64,000 bases of DNA, from assembly GCA_034440575.1 (NCBI GenBank), contig JAOTOL010001648.1:743501-807500 (forward strand), read 5' to 3'. Under the pieces are notes generated by a model. The model saw nothing but the letters and a program-made list of their open reading frames with translations. It ran no database searches and was not told where the DNA came from. The DNA is from Imbricaverruca yamaguchii (lineage: Eukaryota; Arthropoda; Thecostraca; Neoverrucidae). Made by a program: the position numbers and the translations under genes. Shown one piece after another: positions 23,410 to 34,768 of the stretch (position 1 is its first letter; each line of letters opens with the position of its first letter).

Positions 23410-25440
23410 GGTTCATATGGCACGGAATCTCAAATATAAGGACACGTTGATGTGGGACGCATATCTTACCACTGTCCATGCAAATTTATCGTCGTGCTAC
23501 CAGTCTGCATATGAGAAGAAAAAATTGCTCGCCGCATCACTTCAATGTCCCTGTGCCCAAACCCCAATAATGTACTACGACAAGAACAGGATGCAGAATA
23601 AATTTATCAGACACGTTCCTGGCGTCAAGGCCAAGGTTCACGTTTTTAATAATTGTCCTTCGGTATTACACTATCGAAGCTTCACAGTTCCAGTGAAGAC
23701 AGGGCAGGAACACTGGGTTACGTTTGGGCAATTTCAGCTGCTGATCACACAGTGTGATCGTCAATGACCTCGCCGCCCGTTCACCGCCACGGACGATGTT
23801 ACTCCGCAGCCTGTCCCGCTCGTAACACCTTGGTTCGCGTACAAATAATGGCACGCCTTGTGGTCCGGTTCTACAAACGTTCCAGTGCCTACCGCACCCC
23901 GGCAGGCGGGTAAGGATGTTGTCCTTTGCTGGATACTAAGCCATGTTGCTATCGTGTGAAAGTGTATGGTTGATGCAGCGATGAAGCGTGCAGCACGGTA
24001 AGCATGCACTGGTAGTGCACTTCACTTTACTTCCTGCCGCTCATTCCGTCCGGGATATGTATCGTCACTTCCTTACAGGGAAGATACCAACTGGCATAGA
24101 ATATCATTCATTGCAAGCCTCAGAACTTGAACCGGCAACCGGTATTCTAGGAATCGCGGGAGTCTGAAAATAACTGCAGTGAGTCGTACTAGCCTAGTGC
24201 TGATGGACACTCACACGCCGCCGCCCATTGGTACCTGTTGACGAGCGGAATTAGGCAAGAGTGCGGCTGGGCACGCGTACGCCGCCCATGGATACCTGTT
24301 GGTGAGCGGAACAGACAGAGTGCGGATGGGCACGCGTACGCCGCCCATGGGTGCCTGTTGAAGAGCGGGGTTGAGCGGATGGGTGCGTGTACACCACTGC
24401 CTATGAATGCCTGCCTATCGATTGACGTGAACCAGGTCAGGCTGCGACGGTTGCGACGTGTGACCCGTTGCGTCACACTCCGGTGTCGTGTCGTCAGTGT
24501 GTGCCACAGCCGACACGGCACGGCGTCAACTGCGTTCTTGCTCAGCTTGCTGAAGTTCTAAGTATCGACTTATCGGCTGTGCATACCGACTGCTTATGCA
24601 TTTGGCTGTATATCCTGGATTAACCGTGCTGTCACTTTCTCGCCGTCGCAATATGCTACAGTGCAGCATGGTGTACGGTGTGTCTTCGTGTTTGACCGTT
24701 GCATGCTGATGATCTAGATATAAAAGTAGTCCGATTAGCATTACCAATGTGGACAGTAGATTTGCGGTAGGTGTTTGCCAGAACTGTGACATTGTTTAGT
24801 TATTCACTCTAAATGACTTGGTTTGGTTTGTGAACTGAAAAGTTCTAGCGTGCTAGTTAGACATCAGCAGCGTCATAATGTATACACAGGGCCCTGGCTA
24901 TGATGAAGAAAAACGTGTGAAACGGAACAGCATTCACTGTTGGGCATACATGTATATACCCGTCCGTTGGTGAAGCGGCTGTTAAGCCTGGCAGGTGTAA
25001 GAGCCGTGACGAATAATGCCGACTGTGCCATGCTCTTTCGGTTTTTGTTCCGTGTGGTATCTTTCCAGCGTACAATGAATCGAAACCGATGAAGTCGAGG
25101 TCTGTGTGCTGCCTCTGCGCCCAAGTGGCGACGCTATCGTCCTGCGACCGCCAGTCTGGTAGCGTCACACATTCCACGTCTGCATAGTGACCCTGCCGGC
25201 CGGCGCAACTGCGTCACGACCGGCCGCCGGGTGACGTCACGGATCGTTGCCATGACCGGCGGTTGGCACGATACGCGCCCGTCGTAGTCGCAGTCCCGAA
25301 CCGTCTGGCAGTCTGCCGAGCGCGTGACGTCACAACCGGCGGCAGTGGCCGGTATATGAGGCCGTACGGCCGCCGGCGGGCAGCGTGGTGTCGGTAGTGG
25401 AGCGGGGTCTGCAACCGTGCCGGGGGCGGCCCGCTGCACC
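23410..25440. other. No gene recognised; small ~60-bp repeat
   Basis: A + frame at 23375-23767 (130 codons) runs out of the satellite into unique DNA. It resembles no family I know and is probably chance. About 24205-24400 carries three imperfect ~60-bp copies (GGGCACGCGTACGCCGCCCA). The part after 25140 is CpG-rich. Confidence 0.5.
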
Positions 25441-25441
25441 G

Positions 25442-25608
25442 TGGGCGGTGGACGGCGGACGGTGGACGGCGGACGGCGGACAGTGGACAGTGGACGGTGG
25501 ACAGTGGACGGTGGACGGTGGACGGTGGACAGTGGACGGTGGACAGTGGACAGTGGACGGTGGACGGCGGACAGTGGACGGTGGACGGTGGACGGTGGAC
25601 GGTGGACT
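25442..25608. repeat. 7-bp minisatellite (GTGGACG)n
   Basis: About 24 heptamers of GTGGACG, GTGGACA and GCGGACG types in mixed order. Confidence 0.95.
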
Positions 25609-25819
25609 GTCGCAAGGGTCTGGCTGGATATTCTGAACGTGAGCCACGTGGTGTGTACGATGTTGTCGCACGTGCGGTCGGCTGTGATGTGGCGGAGTGT
25701 GTGATTGGGTGTTGGCGGGTGTGCCGTGTTCTGACCTGAATAGTCACCAATAGTCAGCTCGTACTATTCACAGTCCCCCGGTCCGTGACTCAGGCCAGCT
25801 GTGCTGTCAGGTTCGAGGC

Positions 25820-25964
25820 TTGTTTGTTCGTTGGCTGACGCCGCCCACACTGTTTCGCCGGTGGGCCGCGGGATTGGGAAATGTTCTAAGTGGCGCGGGT
25901 GTTGAACCCGCGACCTCTGTATCCAGAGCTCAACACCTTAACCACTCGGCCATACCCGCCCCGT
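25820..25964 (-). mobile_element. tRNA-derived SINE, family 2, complete head
   Basis: On the - strand the head reads GGCGGGTATGGCCGAGTGGT, with A box TGGCCGAGTGGTTAAGG and B box GGGTTCAACACC, like a class II (Leu/Ser-type) tRNA. The family body CCCAATCCCGCGGCCCACCG follows, and the copy ends toward 25820 in a CAAACAA tail. The body fused directly to the tRNA-like head marks it as a SINE, not a tRNA gene. Confidence 0.85.
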
Positions 25965-25969
25965 CGGGC

Positions 25970-27380
25970 GCTGCAGTATCTTTTGCGGACGTTTCGCACC
26001 TCGAGGCCCGGTGCTCCAATTGAGTCGTGTACGGCGCTAATGGATGGGACGAGTTCCGGATGGACGGCCGGAGGTATTCCGGAGTCGCTCCGCGGGCGGG
26101 CGTGGATCGTGCGGCTGTGTTGACGTCCAATCCAAGCAGTTCACAGCATGACGTGGCTCGCCCGACAGTCCGCATTTCATGAAAAATTAAATGAGTCGAA
26201 GAATCTGAATATTCCCTCAGTCATTCGGTCCTGGCGGGACCCATGAGTTTATGTGATAAATAAACGGGTCTCTCAGCCATGATAGGCTGAGCATAAACTG
26301 CCAGTTTTAACTTCAAGTCTGAATGCAAAAATCGTCAAAATCGTATAGAATGTGCATGGAATTGGAGATCATGCAACATCTACTGGCCGAGTGTTATTAG
26401 TGTGCCACATAGCGCATAATGTTCGTGTTCAATCCGTCCTTTGTCACGAATGGAAGGATACAGAATGGATTAGCGGGCGATTTTACGTGTATCGTGTGGA
26501 AAGTCATTGCAATGTGGTGTAGTCACTCGTGTGGTTCCATGTTAACTTTGGGGTATCTGGCAAACCTTCCGGCAGGGGTTGATTAAAAAGACAAAATGAT
26601 TTCTTGGCACTATACATGGACACAATGGGCGGCCAGAAAAGGATTGGGTATCCATTCCATAGGGTCCAATGTAATTTTTGTCTGTGTGTTGGGGAGGGGT
26701 TAATGTCAACATTGAGGGGAACTTTCCCCTAAAAAGTATATGAAGCATCACCCATTCCAAACATCCCCAAATATGTCATTATTCACTTGCGTACTTTAAC
26801 GCGACGCAGGTCTGCCTTACAAGTGATGCCAGATTGACAACAATGTACAATAGGAATTATGTATGAAAGCATACCTCGTCACTGCACGTTTTGAACGGGT
26901 AGGTGAAAGGTAGCACCCACTAGACTGCCCATCTGAGCGGCAGTCATTCATAAGTTCCTCAACTCACATGTGCCCAGTTCAAAAAGCGCCAAAGTGTCAA
27001 AATATGTGAAATTTGGTTTCATGCGTCCTAAAAGATGCCAGATAACTAACAAAGTACGAGCGATCGGGTAAGCTCACGAATACCCGAGCTCATAGTTACC
27101 ACGTTTCATAAGTTATAAAATGGTTATTAATTATACGGCTAGATGCACTGTAAACGCCCAACGGCATCAGCAGCTTACCGGTGTGCCGACAGATGGCAGG
27201 AGCATGCAGTGCCTGCATTGCTCCAAAAAAGGTTAGCCTAGGCAAGGTGTTTATTTTTAGCACTTACGTCAAGGGATACTTGTGATCCCATCCTGTCCCC
27301 GGAATTGTTAGACGTTATCTGACGGCTTTAGCACTTATGAGCCGCGGAATTTGTGAGCTGCGGTACTTGTGACACGGACG
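25970..27380. other. No gene recognised
   Basis: Unique sequence, GC-rich at the left and AT-richer after 26170. No exon or element is identified. Confidence 0.5.
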
Positions 27381-27589
27381 CATCTCAGCCGGCCAATGGG
27401 GCTCGGGCGGTCGGCTGGTCGGTGATTGGCTGCTGACCGGAGCGTCGCCGCGGGCTGTTTGGGGTCGGACGGCGATGCGGCGGGCCCGTGACCGCCGCCA
27501 GTGGGAGGGCGCCGACGGCGGTCGGTTGTCTCGCTGCCGACCGGGTCGTGGAAGGTTGTGTAGTGTGCCGTGTGCCGTGCTGTGCGCCG
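27380..27589 (+). promoter_or_regulatory. Possible CpG-island promoter with CCAAT boxes
   Basis: A CpG-dense stretch begins abruptly after AT-richer DNA. It contains a CCAAT box at 27393-27397 and an inverted one (ATTGG) at 27425-27429, spaced about 30 bp apart, roughly 165-195 bp upstream of the start codon proposed at 27590. This arrangement is typical of TATA-less metazoan promoters. No transcription evidence is available. Confidence 0.35.
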
Positions 27590-27678
27590 ATGCTGTTGTG
27601 GACGACATTGCGCCAGGCACTCTGTTCCAACCGCGCAGGTGCTGCTTTCGAGCTGCAGAGGGACCAGAACATCACGAG
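27590..27678 (+). CDS. Candidate first coding exon, product unknown
   Basis: Beginning at an ATG after GCGCCG, 29 codons plus two bases run to a good 5' splice site (AG|GTATGC). The peptide (starting MLLWTTLRQALCSNRAG) is basic, amphipathic-looking and free of acidic residues until residue 20, which would suit a mitochondrial presequence. That is only an impression. I do not recognise the protein and could not find the next exon. The CpG-rich DNA with CCAAT boxes upstream is the main support. It may be a chance frame in GC-rich sequence. Confidence 0.3.
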
Positions 27679-27944
27679 GTATGCAATTCACTTGGATATT
27701 TATGATTGTCGGTTCCTTTCGGCCACGGTGGTTGATATATGGAGCTATCCAAAGCTGCCGAGACGGTTTCCTCACCTGCCACACAGCCGCCATCGCAAAC
27801 CTGGGCGCGAGCGGCGAATTGTTTTTTGAGGGCATGGCGTGTGTATCAGGATGTTTTTTTTCGGAGTAGGTGCGGCCACGCGGTTGAATCAAGTCCAGGG
27901 AATGCTCGCATTCGATGTAATGATTTGACCCACTGCAATTACTC

Positions 27945-28100
27945 AATGTTCCGGTTCGTGACCTTCCCGGCCCCTGACCTTCCAGGTCCGTGGCGTTCCT
28001 GGTCCGTAACCTTCCCGGGGTGTGACCCTCCTAATGCGTGCTGCTCCCAGTTCAAAATTATCCCGGTTCGTGACGCTTCCGGTGCGTGTGAATCTTCCGG
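27945..28100. repeat. Degenerate ~17-bp minisatellite
   Basis: Eight or so imperfect copies of a unit like CCGGTTCGTGACCTTCC, much diverged. Confidence 0.7.
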
Positions 28101-28303
28101 CAGCAGTGGACGGCGAGCCGGCCGGATTTGGCGCGGTACGGCCGATGACTGGCGGGAAGCCCTCGGCCACTCTTATCAGCCAGCCCTCATCACACACTGC
28201 GCGCTGCAATAATGCTCCTCCCAACAAACCGCGCCCAATCTAGCGTGCTATCACCACGGCGGTCCTCGATAGCCGGCTATGAAGCTTTGACGCGCCGGTC
28301 GTC

Positions 28304-28432
28304 CCCTGGACTGGCAAGCCAGAGGTACGGGGTTCGACTCCCCGCGATGCCCGCCCTTCCTGCCAGGGTGAGAGGCAGGCGACGCCTCAGCTGCTGAGTG
28401 CGTCGTAAAGCCACAATCCAATCCAATCAAAT
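28304..28432 (+). mobile_element. tRNA-derived SINE, family 3
   Basis: It is headed by a tRNA-like half, CTGGCAAGCCAGAGGTACGG, with B box GGGGTTCGACTCCCC. The body GCCCGCCCTTCCTGCCAGGG follows, then CTGAGTGCGTCGTAAAGCC and an AATCCAATCC tail. CCGGTCGTC at 28295-28303 and 28433-28441 is a 9-bp target duplication. Related copies lie at 58976-59125 and 58527-58610. Confidence 0.82.
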
Positions 28433-28441
28433 CCGGTCGTC

Positions 28442-29530
28442 TCTAGAATAATCTTCTGGGGGCCCAGGTCTGCTGGGCCTGGTGTCTGCTCCTACAGCGC
28501 ACACTGTCCGGTTGAAGGGGCGGCTGCACACATGTGGACAGAGCACGTGGCGCACACTCGCCCCCCTCGCCGTCGACGGGGGGAGGATGTTTGTGTCGAC
28601 TGAACACTGACGTGTGGCTCTCGGTGCGCGTCCGCCTGGGCGGCGCCGGACATTGTCATGCAGATGGGGGAGCACTTCGATCCATGGGTGATGATCTGCA
28701 TTCATCGCGTAGTATCTGAGTCATGCGGCGTGCAGCGGTTGCATCAGCTTCCTTTACGCAACGGGCTGGGGTGGGCGCGGCGTCACGGGCCGCTCGAGGC
28801 CACGTGACACGTCTGGGGCGGTCAGCTGACGCTCATGACGACGCTCACAAGCGTGCCAACCAGGCTGACCTTGCGACGACGAGCTGGCGCCAGGTTCACG
28901 GCCGTCCCCCCGACCGGCTGACTGGACGGCCGCCCCGCCCTCCCGGCTGGCTGACCGGATGTGCGTGCGTGTGCGTGTGCGTGTGCGCTGTAGTTAGGAG
29001 GGGCCAGCGAGCCAAGCGTGCGCCCAGGCCCCTCTCCCCTCAGAGGGAGGGGAGAATGTGCGCGGCGACTGTTCCTCCCCGCGTCGGGTTCGTTGGCCGG
29101 AGAGCTGGTTGCGCGACAGGCTGCCGGAAGAACTGCCGCCTCCGCCGCCGTCTGGTCTACCGCGATTGGTGATTAGTGCTCTGCACTAAGTCTTGCTTTT
29201 TAGGTAAAGTATTTCACCTTTTAGTGTTGCATCCGTGTATTTAAAAACAATTTTCCAACCGCTCTACACGGCGAGTTGCATTTACCGAACGCACGCATTG
29301 TAAGGGGTGCAGTGGAATTGATTTGGCAAATAGAACAATGCAAATTTGACATTTTAATTATTATATTATAATGTATTAATCATATCTGTAATTTATTTTA
29401 AAGTTTAGGTTTGTGACCGAACGTGTTGGTTCTTTTTTGTTAGTGGGGAGGGTGCGTCCTGGCGTGAAGTAAAATGATGGCTGTGGATACAGTGAGCACC
29501 GGTTTAAGTTCGATATTTCCTGCCAAATTG
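28442..29530. other. CpG-rich stretch, no gene recognised
   Basis: Between 28450 and 29170 the DNA is CpG-rich and includes a short GTGCGT run near 28965-28985. A + frame of 149 codons (28723-29172) is open, but its Arg/Ala/Gly-rich product resembles nothing known and fits chance in GC-rich DNA. After 29200 it becomes AT-rich. Confidence 0.45.
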
Positions 29531-29539
29531 TCCGGTAGC

Positions 29540-29558
29540 CTCGCCCTTTAAGGGCGAG
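29540..29558. repeat. Perfect short palindrome
   Basis: CTCGCCCTT-T-AAGGGCGAG has 9-bp arms separated by one base, just upstream of the 42-bp minisatellite that holds the LINE. I see no downstream U-tract or gene end that would make it a terminator. Confidence 0.8.
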
Positions 29559-29571
29559 ACTACTTCGTTCA

Positions 29572-29685
29572 CGCCAACTGCAACTGGTCTGTATCTAGTA
29601 TATGCTAAATTAACGCTAACTGTGGCTGGCCTGATATGCTGGATTCACTCCAACTGTGATTGGCCTATATATGATATGGAAATTA
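29572..29685. repeat. 42-bp minisatellite, left block
   Basis: About three diverged copies of a unit around CACGCCAACTGTAACTGGCC, continued by CTGGTATATGCT. The same unit resumes at 31919-32075 on the other side of the LINE. Confidence 0.75.
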
Positions 29686-31918
29686 TCAAGGATAATTTGG
29701 TAAAGGTTCCAAACTTCAACAGAGCAGACATTGACGGCATGAGAGTGGCTTTAAGTACCATCAGATGGGAAGAAGAATTCTCCCATTTAAATGCCTGTGA
29801 AATGTGGGAAAAGTTCAAATCTCGCTTGAAGGAAACTCAGATTAGACATGTCCCCCAAAAGCAAAGACGCAAAAGAAGGGTAGGAAAGCCAGCATGGCTT
29901 ACACCAGACTTGATAAAAGCAATTAAGGCTAAGAAAACTGCATTTAGAGTCTTTAAAGAAGCCTCAAACGTCGATAATCTAAAGGCGTATCGAAAAGCTA
30001 GACACTGTGAAGCAAAAAACCAGAGCAGCAAAGCGTGCAAAAGAACTGGATTTAGCTAGAAACTGTAATGGGTACAGTCAAAAGTTCTTTAGTTTCTACA
30101 AGCTGAGTAAAGTTTCTGGCACAATTGGTCCACTGGAAGTAAACGGGACTACATTGGGTGAGGATAGTGAGATGGTCGAGGAGCTGAGCAAGCAGTTCAA
30201 ATCAGTGTTTACATTGGAAGATATGACCAATCTGCCGACCGTACACCATAGTTCAGTGACATGGGATCTGATAAATGATGTTAATTTCATTGATAGTGAT
30301 GTTGTTTACAATCATATCAGGAAAATAAAGCCAAACAAGGCAGCAGGACCTGATGATATTTATGCTAGGGTGTGGCGGGAAACTGAAAAGGAACTGGCAT
30401 TTCCACTTAGTATAATATTTTGTAGATCAGTTTCACAAAATGAAATTCCAACCGATTGGAAAAGGGCAAATGTAGTTCCTATTTTCAAGAAAGGAGAAAG
30501 AGGGAAAGTTGAAAACTATAGGCCAGTAAGTCTCGCATCCCTAGTCTGCAAGGTACTCGAATCAATTATCAAGGATAGAATAGTTAGGTATCTGGAAGGT
30601 AGCAGATTGATTCAAGATACTCAACATGGGTTTAGAAAAGGACGATCGTGTCTCACAAATCTCTTGGACTTTTTTAACTTCGCCACAGAACAATTTGATC
30701 AGGGAAATCAGGTTCATGTAGCATATCTTGACTTTAGTAAGGCCTTTGACAAGGTACCCCATAAACGGTTAATGATACAGCTTCAGTCCCATGGTATTGC
30801 AGGTAGCATCTTAAAATGGATAGAGTTGTGGCTTTCAGATAGACAGCAAAGAGTGATGCTAAATGGTACAAAGTCATCATGGCAAAATGTTCTTAGTGGA
30901 GTCCCCCAGTGGTCAGTACTGGGGCCACTCCTCTTCATTATATTTGTAAAGAACATTGAATGTTGCCTAAGCAGTGAAGCTTTGATACTTGCGGATAATT
31001 TGAAGGTCTTTAGGGCAATAACAGGACAAGATGAGCATATCTCGCTGCAAAAAGACTTAAACGAACTTGTGAAGTGGTCAGAAGAATGGCAAATTAAATT
31101 AAATTTTGATAAGTGCAAAATCATGCATGTACGTAAGCAGCATATGAAGGCTCCATACTTGATGGGTGGCCAAGTGCTATCAGTAACTCAACAGGAGAAG
31201 GATTTAGGTGTTATTCTAAACACAAAACTGGGGGCATCAGAACAGACCAGGGAAGCCAGGAAGAAGGCACTGAGAATGCTCGGGGCAATAAATAGGAATG
31301 TATCATACAGAAGTGAGGAAGTGATCAGGAAGCTTTACTGTGCATACGTCAGGCCACATTTGGAATACTGCATCCAAGCTTGGTCTCCTAGCTATGAAAA
31401 AGATTGTTGGCTTTTAGAGAGAGTACAAAAGAGGGCTACAAAAATGGTTAATGGCATAAGCAACCTGGCATATGAGGAAAGATTGAAGAAATTGAATATG
31501 TTTTCACTTAGATATAGAAGGCTGAGAGATCTCATCGAGGTTTTTAAATTTGTCCGTGGACTGGAGAGGGGATACCTTGGGGAAATGTTTGAATTGAACA
31601 GAAATTATGCAATTAGAGGTCATAAATTCAAAATTAAAGTTAACCACAGCAGAACAAGGTTAAGGCAAACTTTCTTCACCAACAGGGTAGTAGAACACTG
31701 GAACCAGCTGCCAGAAAACATTGTCGGTAGCAGCACATTGAACATCTTTAAAAACAGCATAGACAATCATTATAAGAATAGAGGGCTTGCTTTTCAGTAT
31801 TACAGGGAGGGCTGATTGACAGATTTGGTGGGCAACTGGTTCAGTGTACAGAGTGCAACCAAGAAGGGCCCTTGTGGCTCATAGTTGCACTAATCTTTTA
31901 TGTCTTTATGTCTTTATG
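29686..31918 (+). mobile_element. CR1/L2-like LINE, 5'-truncated, inactive
   Basis: The element starts inside the linker between endonuclease and reverse transcriptase (frame at 29622-30059, NLVKVPNFNRADIDGMR), then shifts frame near 30002-30015 into a 602-codon RT frame (30007-31815). The RT core carries YRPVSLASLVCKVLE, GFRKGRSCLTNL and the first catalytic Asp in YLDFSKAFDKVPHKRL. The second catalytic motif is ADN (30991-30999) where ADD is required, and SGVPQGS reads SGVPQWS (W at 30910). The C-terminal region (RLRDLIEVFKFVRG, VVEHWNQLPENIV) is typical of the clade. The 3' end is an 8-bp (TTTATGTC)-type microsatellite, as seen in CR1 elements. It is dead by truncation, frameshift and active-site change. 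Confidence 0.92.
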
Positions 31919-32075
31919 TGTTGGGTCCACGCCAACTCACTGACCTTTATCTGGTGTATGCTGGTTTCACGCCAACTGTAACTGGCCTGGATCTGGTATG
32001 TGCTCGATCCACGCCAACTGTAAATGGGCTACATCTGGTATATGCTGGGTCGGCCGCCTGCATCTTGCTTATGCT
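31919..32075. repeat. 42-bp minisatellite, right block
   Basis: Three good copies (for example TTCACGCCAACTGTAACTGG, then CCTGGATCTGGTATGTGCT) and one diverged copy. It matches the block left of the LINE, so the element sits within the array. Confidence 0.85.
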
Positions 32076-34768
32076 TTTTCCGCGCCAGCTCAATCGGTTG
32101 AGCACACATCAGCCTCTCTGATTTTGACGACATTGTGTCGGAAGTTCTCATGCTCTGATCACGAAATTGAAACCTTTTAGGATTCCGTGACCAGCCGTTT
32201 TTAGTTGTCAATGACGTCAAATGTTGGTATGGTACCGAGAACTGATCCAGAAAATAACAGCAATATATTTGCAAGGAGTAGAAATTTCCAAAAATTGAAT
32301 ACGTTAAGACGCAAATATAGTGTCGTCGACAATGTGAAAGCATAGGGTACTTATAACCTTGATTTGTCGTCGGTTGCTTGAACTCTAGTAACGGATGACA
32401 CCAATACTTGCATCAATTTATGGGAAAATGCGCATACCATTTTAAATTGGCATCAATTAGCCATTCGATGCAATTAATAAATTAACCACAAAATTGGTAC
32501 CAGCTGGAACAGTGCCGAAGCGACGTCAAGCAACAAGTTTGGAGCCGCACCGGGACCAGTTTCCCAGTGCGGACCCGCTTCCTAGGCGCCCACCCGCTTC
32601 CCCCAGTCTCGTGTCCTGTTGCCCCAACTAACACAATCGTCCGTTTCCGTATGCTGTGTTGGGTGAGGTGTGCCAGATAAATGTGGCCACCCGAGTAATT
32701 TTAGTCGTGAATATGTTTCTTAGCGGTTCGGAATGTTCTGTGACGGCCCACGTCTCTCTATAGACCTTCCGGTATTTGAATATAACAGATGGTGGTTTTC
32801 AATGCGATGTTAGCTCATTACTATTTTTCGCTATTTTCTTGACGTTTTAGCCGAATAAGTGATCAAGTAGCAACATGTTAACAGGCTTTCTATGTTACCC
32901 CATTAGGATTCATCTGAAATTATGAAACTCAACTATATATCTGGATCGAACGACAATTATCCTCTTGACATCTCTAACTAGGAAACGCGCACGGGATGGC
33001 CCATTTCACTCTGAAGTTGGTGCCTATTTTCCTTCGGCAATCAAGAATAGTCACGTTTTTGTTTAGAGCGAGTACACTACCCACGAATGTATCAACACCA
33101 GCGACGCGAATATGCTCTGTGCCTCAAATTATGCCATGTGGTGCTTTCAGTAGTTAAATGAGAACATAACTTGGACACATATCCGCGTTATGTCCAATTC
33201 AAGTGTTGTTCTAGAAAGTAGTACGCATATTGTGTACTGTATGGTGATTTAATTGCGTATGTTCACAGCTCTGGAAAGCGTGACCAGTACCTCTTGACCT
33301 ATGACTCGCATCTCCCTTGATTGTCAATCCTTCCCCAAAGTGAAGCACTTACAATTTTTGCAACTCTGCAAGTGAAAATACCGTTTGATTAAGATTGAGC
33401 ACGAACCCATCTGCAAACTGAGCAGGCTGCAGAACTGAATAGTTTAGCTCTCTAAAATGTGTGATTAAGCTTGGTTAACGCTTCAATGGCCCATGTCTTC
33501 CTGGCTTTTCCTACTGTGCGGGGCGACGCCAGATGGAGTGGCGAGAGATCTATCAATTTGGCGCCTAGTTCGTGGTCGTATTGGTTGTCCACTAGAGCTC
33601 GCGTAGTTCATCAGTGGTCTGGTATTAAACACATCGGCCTGCGTCACATCTGTTGCGCAGGACATGATGCACTGAAGCTAGAGCCGTGAACCACCCAACA
33701 TACACCGACACGCTAATGGCTTGTGTGTTTGACAGGATCTCGAATGACGTGTCCGTTGACGTTTTGAACTCGTTTACACGCGGCAGGCATGCTGATCTGA
33801 TGCAACGAAACGTACGGATGCATGCGACGCCATAGGCATCACACATGCAATGTCTATAATGTCACCAAGTTTTGGGGCATATGTTCACCTGTCGCCCGCT
33901 GAGGCATCGCCCTTAAAGAGGGAGGTTCAATAAATGTTGGCCCCGGGTATCTGCATAACGCTTACAGCGCGGTCATAAATAACGTTAAATATGCGTCGAT
34001 GGAGATCTGAAGCGGCCTCCCCACAACGTCTCCTCTCATGGACATGTATGCTATTTAGTCATGTGAAGAGACACGAGCTTGGTACAAAGCTTGGCGAATC
34101 TTGGAAAACTTGTGGCACGGTTATTGGATGCCTTGTAGTGTTTGTCTTCGATTAGTGATAGGTGACAGAAGTCTGACAGACATGTCAGTCAAAGTATTGA
34201 AGTTGGCTCCGTAATTGACGTCCTCTCACATAATCCGCCATGTGCACGGTTCACTTTCCCGCGTCTGCCCCTCATCCCGATCTACCTGTTTGATCTGGAC
34301 GGCGTCGGTGGCGTCGGATGCTCTGAGTGCGCGAGGGTAGATTCCTCGGTGCCGCTCCGACTATCTGGGCGCCAATGGACCACGTGTCTGAGCTCGACGC
34401 GGTCGGGGGCACGGTCTGCGCCGGTCGCCGGCCTCCCTGCAACAGTTGTGCCGCGTCACTGTTTGCTGTCTGGTGCCGTTTCGCCGCCGGAGGTTCAGCC
34501 CAGACTGTCTGCGCCCCAGCATTCACAGCGGCACCGGTGGACTTAATTGGGGTGGTCCGAAATGAAACCGGGACTCGCTGCACCCGTGTCGACGGTGAAG
34601 CAATACTTGCGTCATCTGTTTGAATGTGTGCAATAAGAGCCGCGATCGTCGTGGCTTGTGAGTACAGGTAGAAAAGTAATCCAAGCCTTGCAGAGACTGA
34701 TCGAAGTAGTTTTACGACAGAGGGTCACCGAAGGCGAATCACTCCAGCCCGGGAGGCACCCCGGATAG
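32076..34768. other. No gene recognised
   Basis: Mostly AT-richer unique sequence with short frames only. A TGGTGAACC-type SINE family-2 tail fragment may be present near 33685-33705 (GTGAACCACCCAACATACAC). From 34270 to 34620 the DNA is GC-rich without a recognisable exon. Confidence 0.45.

Noticed and set aside
22193..23479. Open frames of 300-430 codons on both strands
   Set aside because: These are produced by the 29-bp satellite, which has no stop in any frame.
23375..23767. Open frame of 130 codons beyond the satellite
   Set aside because: It begins in satellite sequence. The unique part resembles no family and has no splice or start support.
25890..25964. tRNA gene (class II, Leu/Ser-like)
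   Set aside because: The A and B boxes are present, but the sequence continues directly into a SINE body shared by other copies and the acceptor-stem 3' half is not complementary in a convincing way.
28723..29172. Open frame of 149 codons in CpG-rich DNA
   Set aside because: Arg/Ala/Gly-rich product expected from chance in GC-rich sequence, with a Cys/Val run from a GTGCGT microsatellite.
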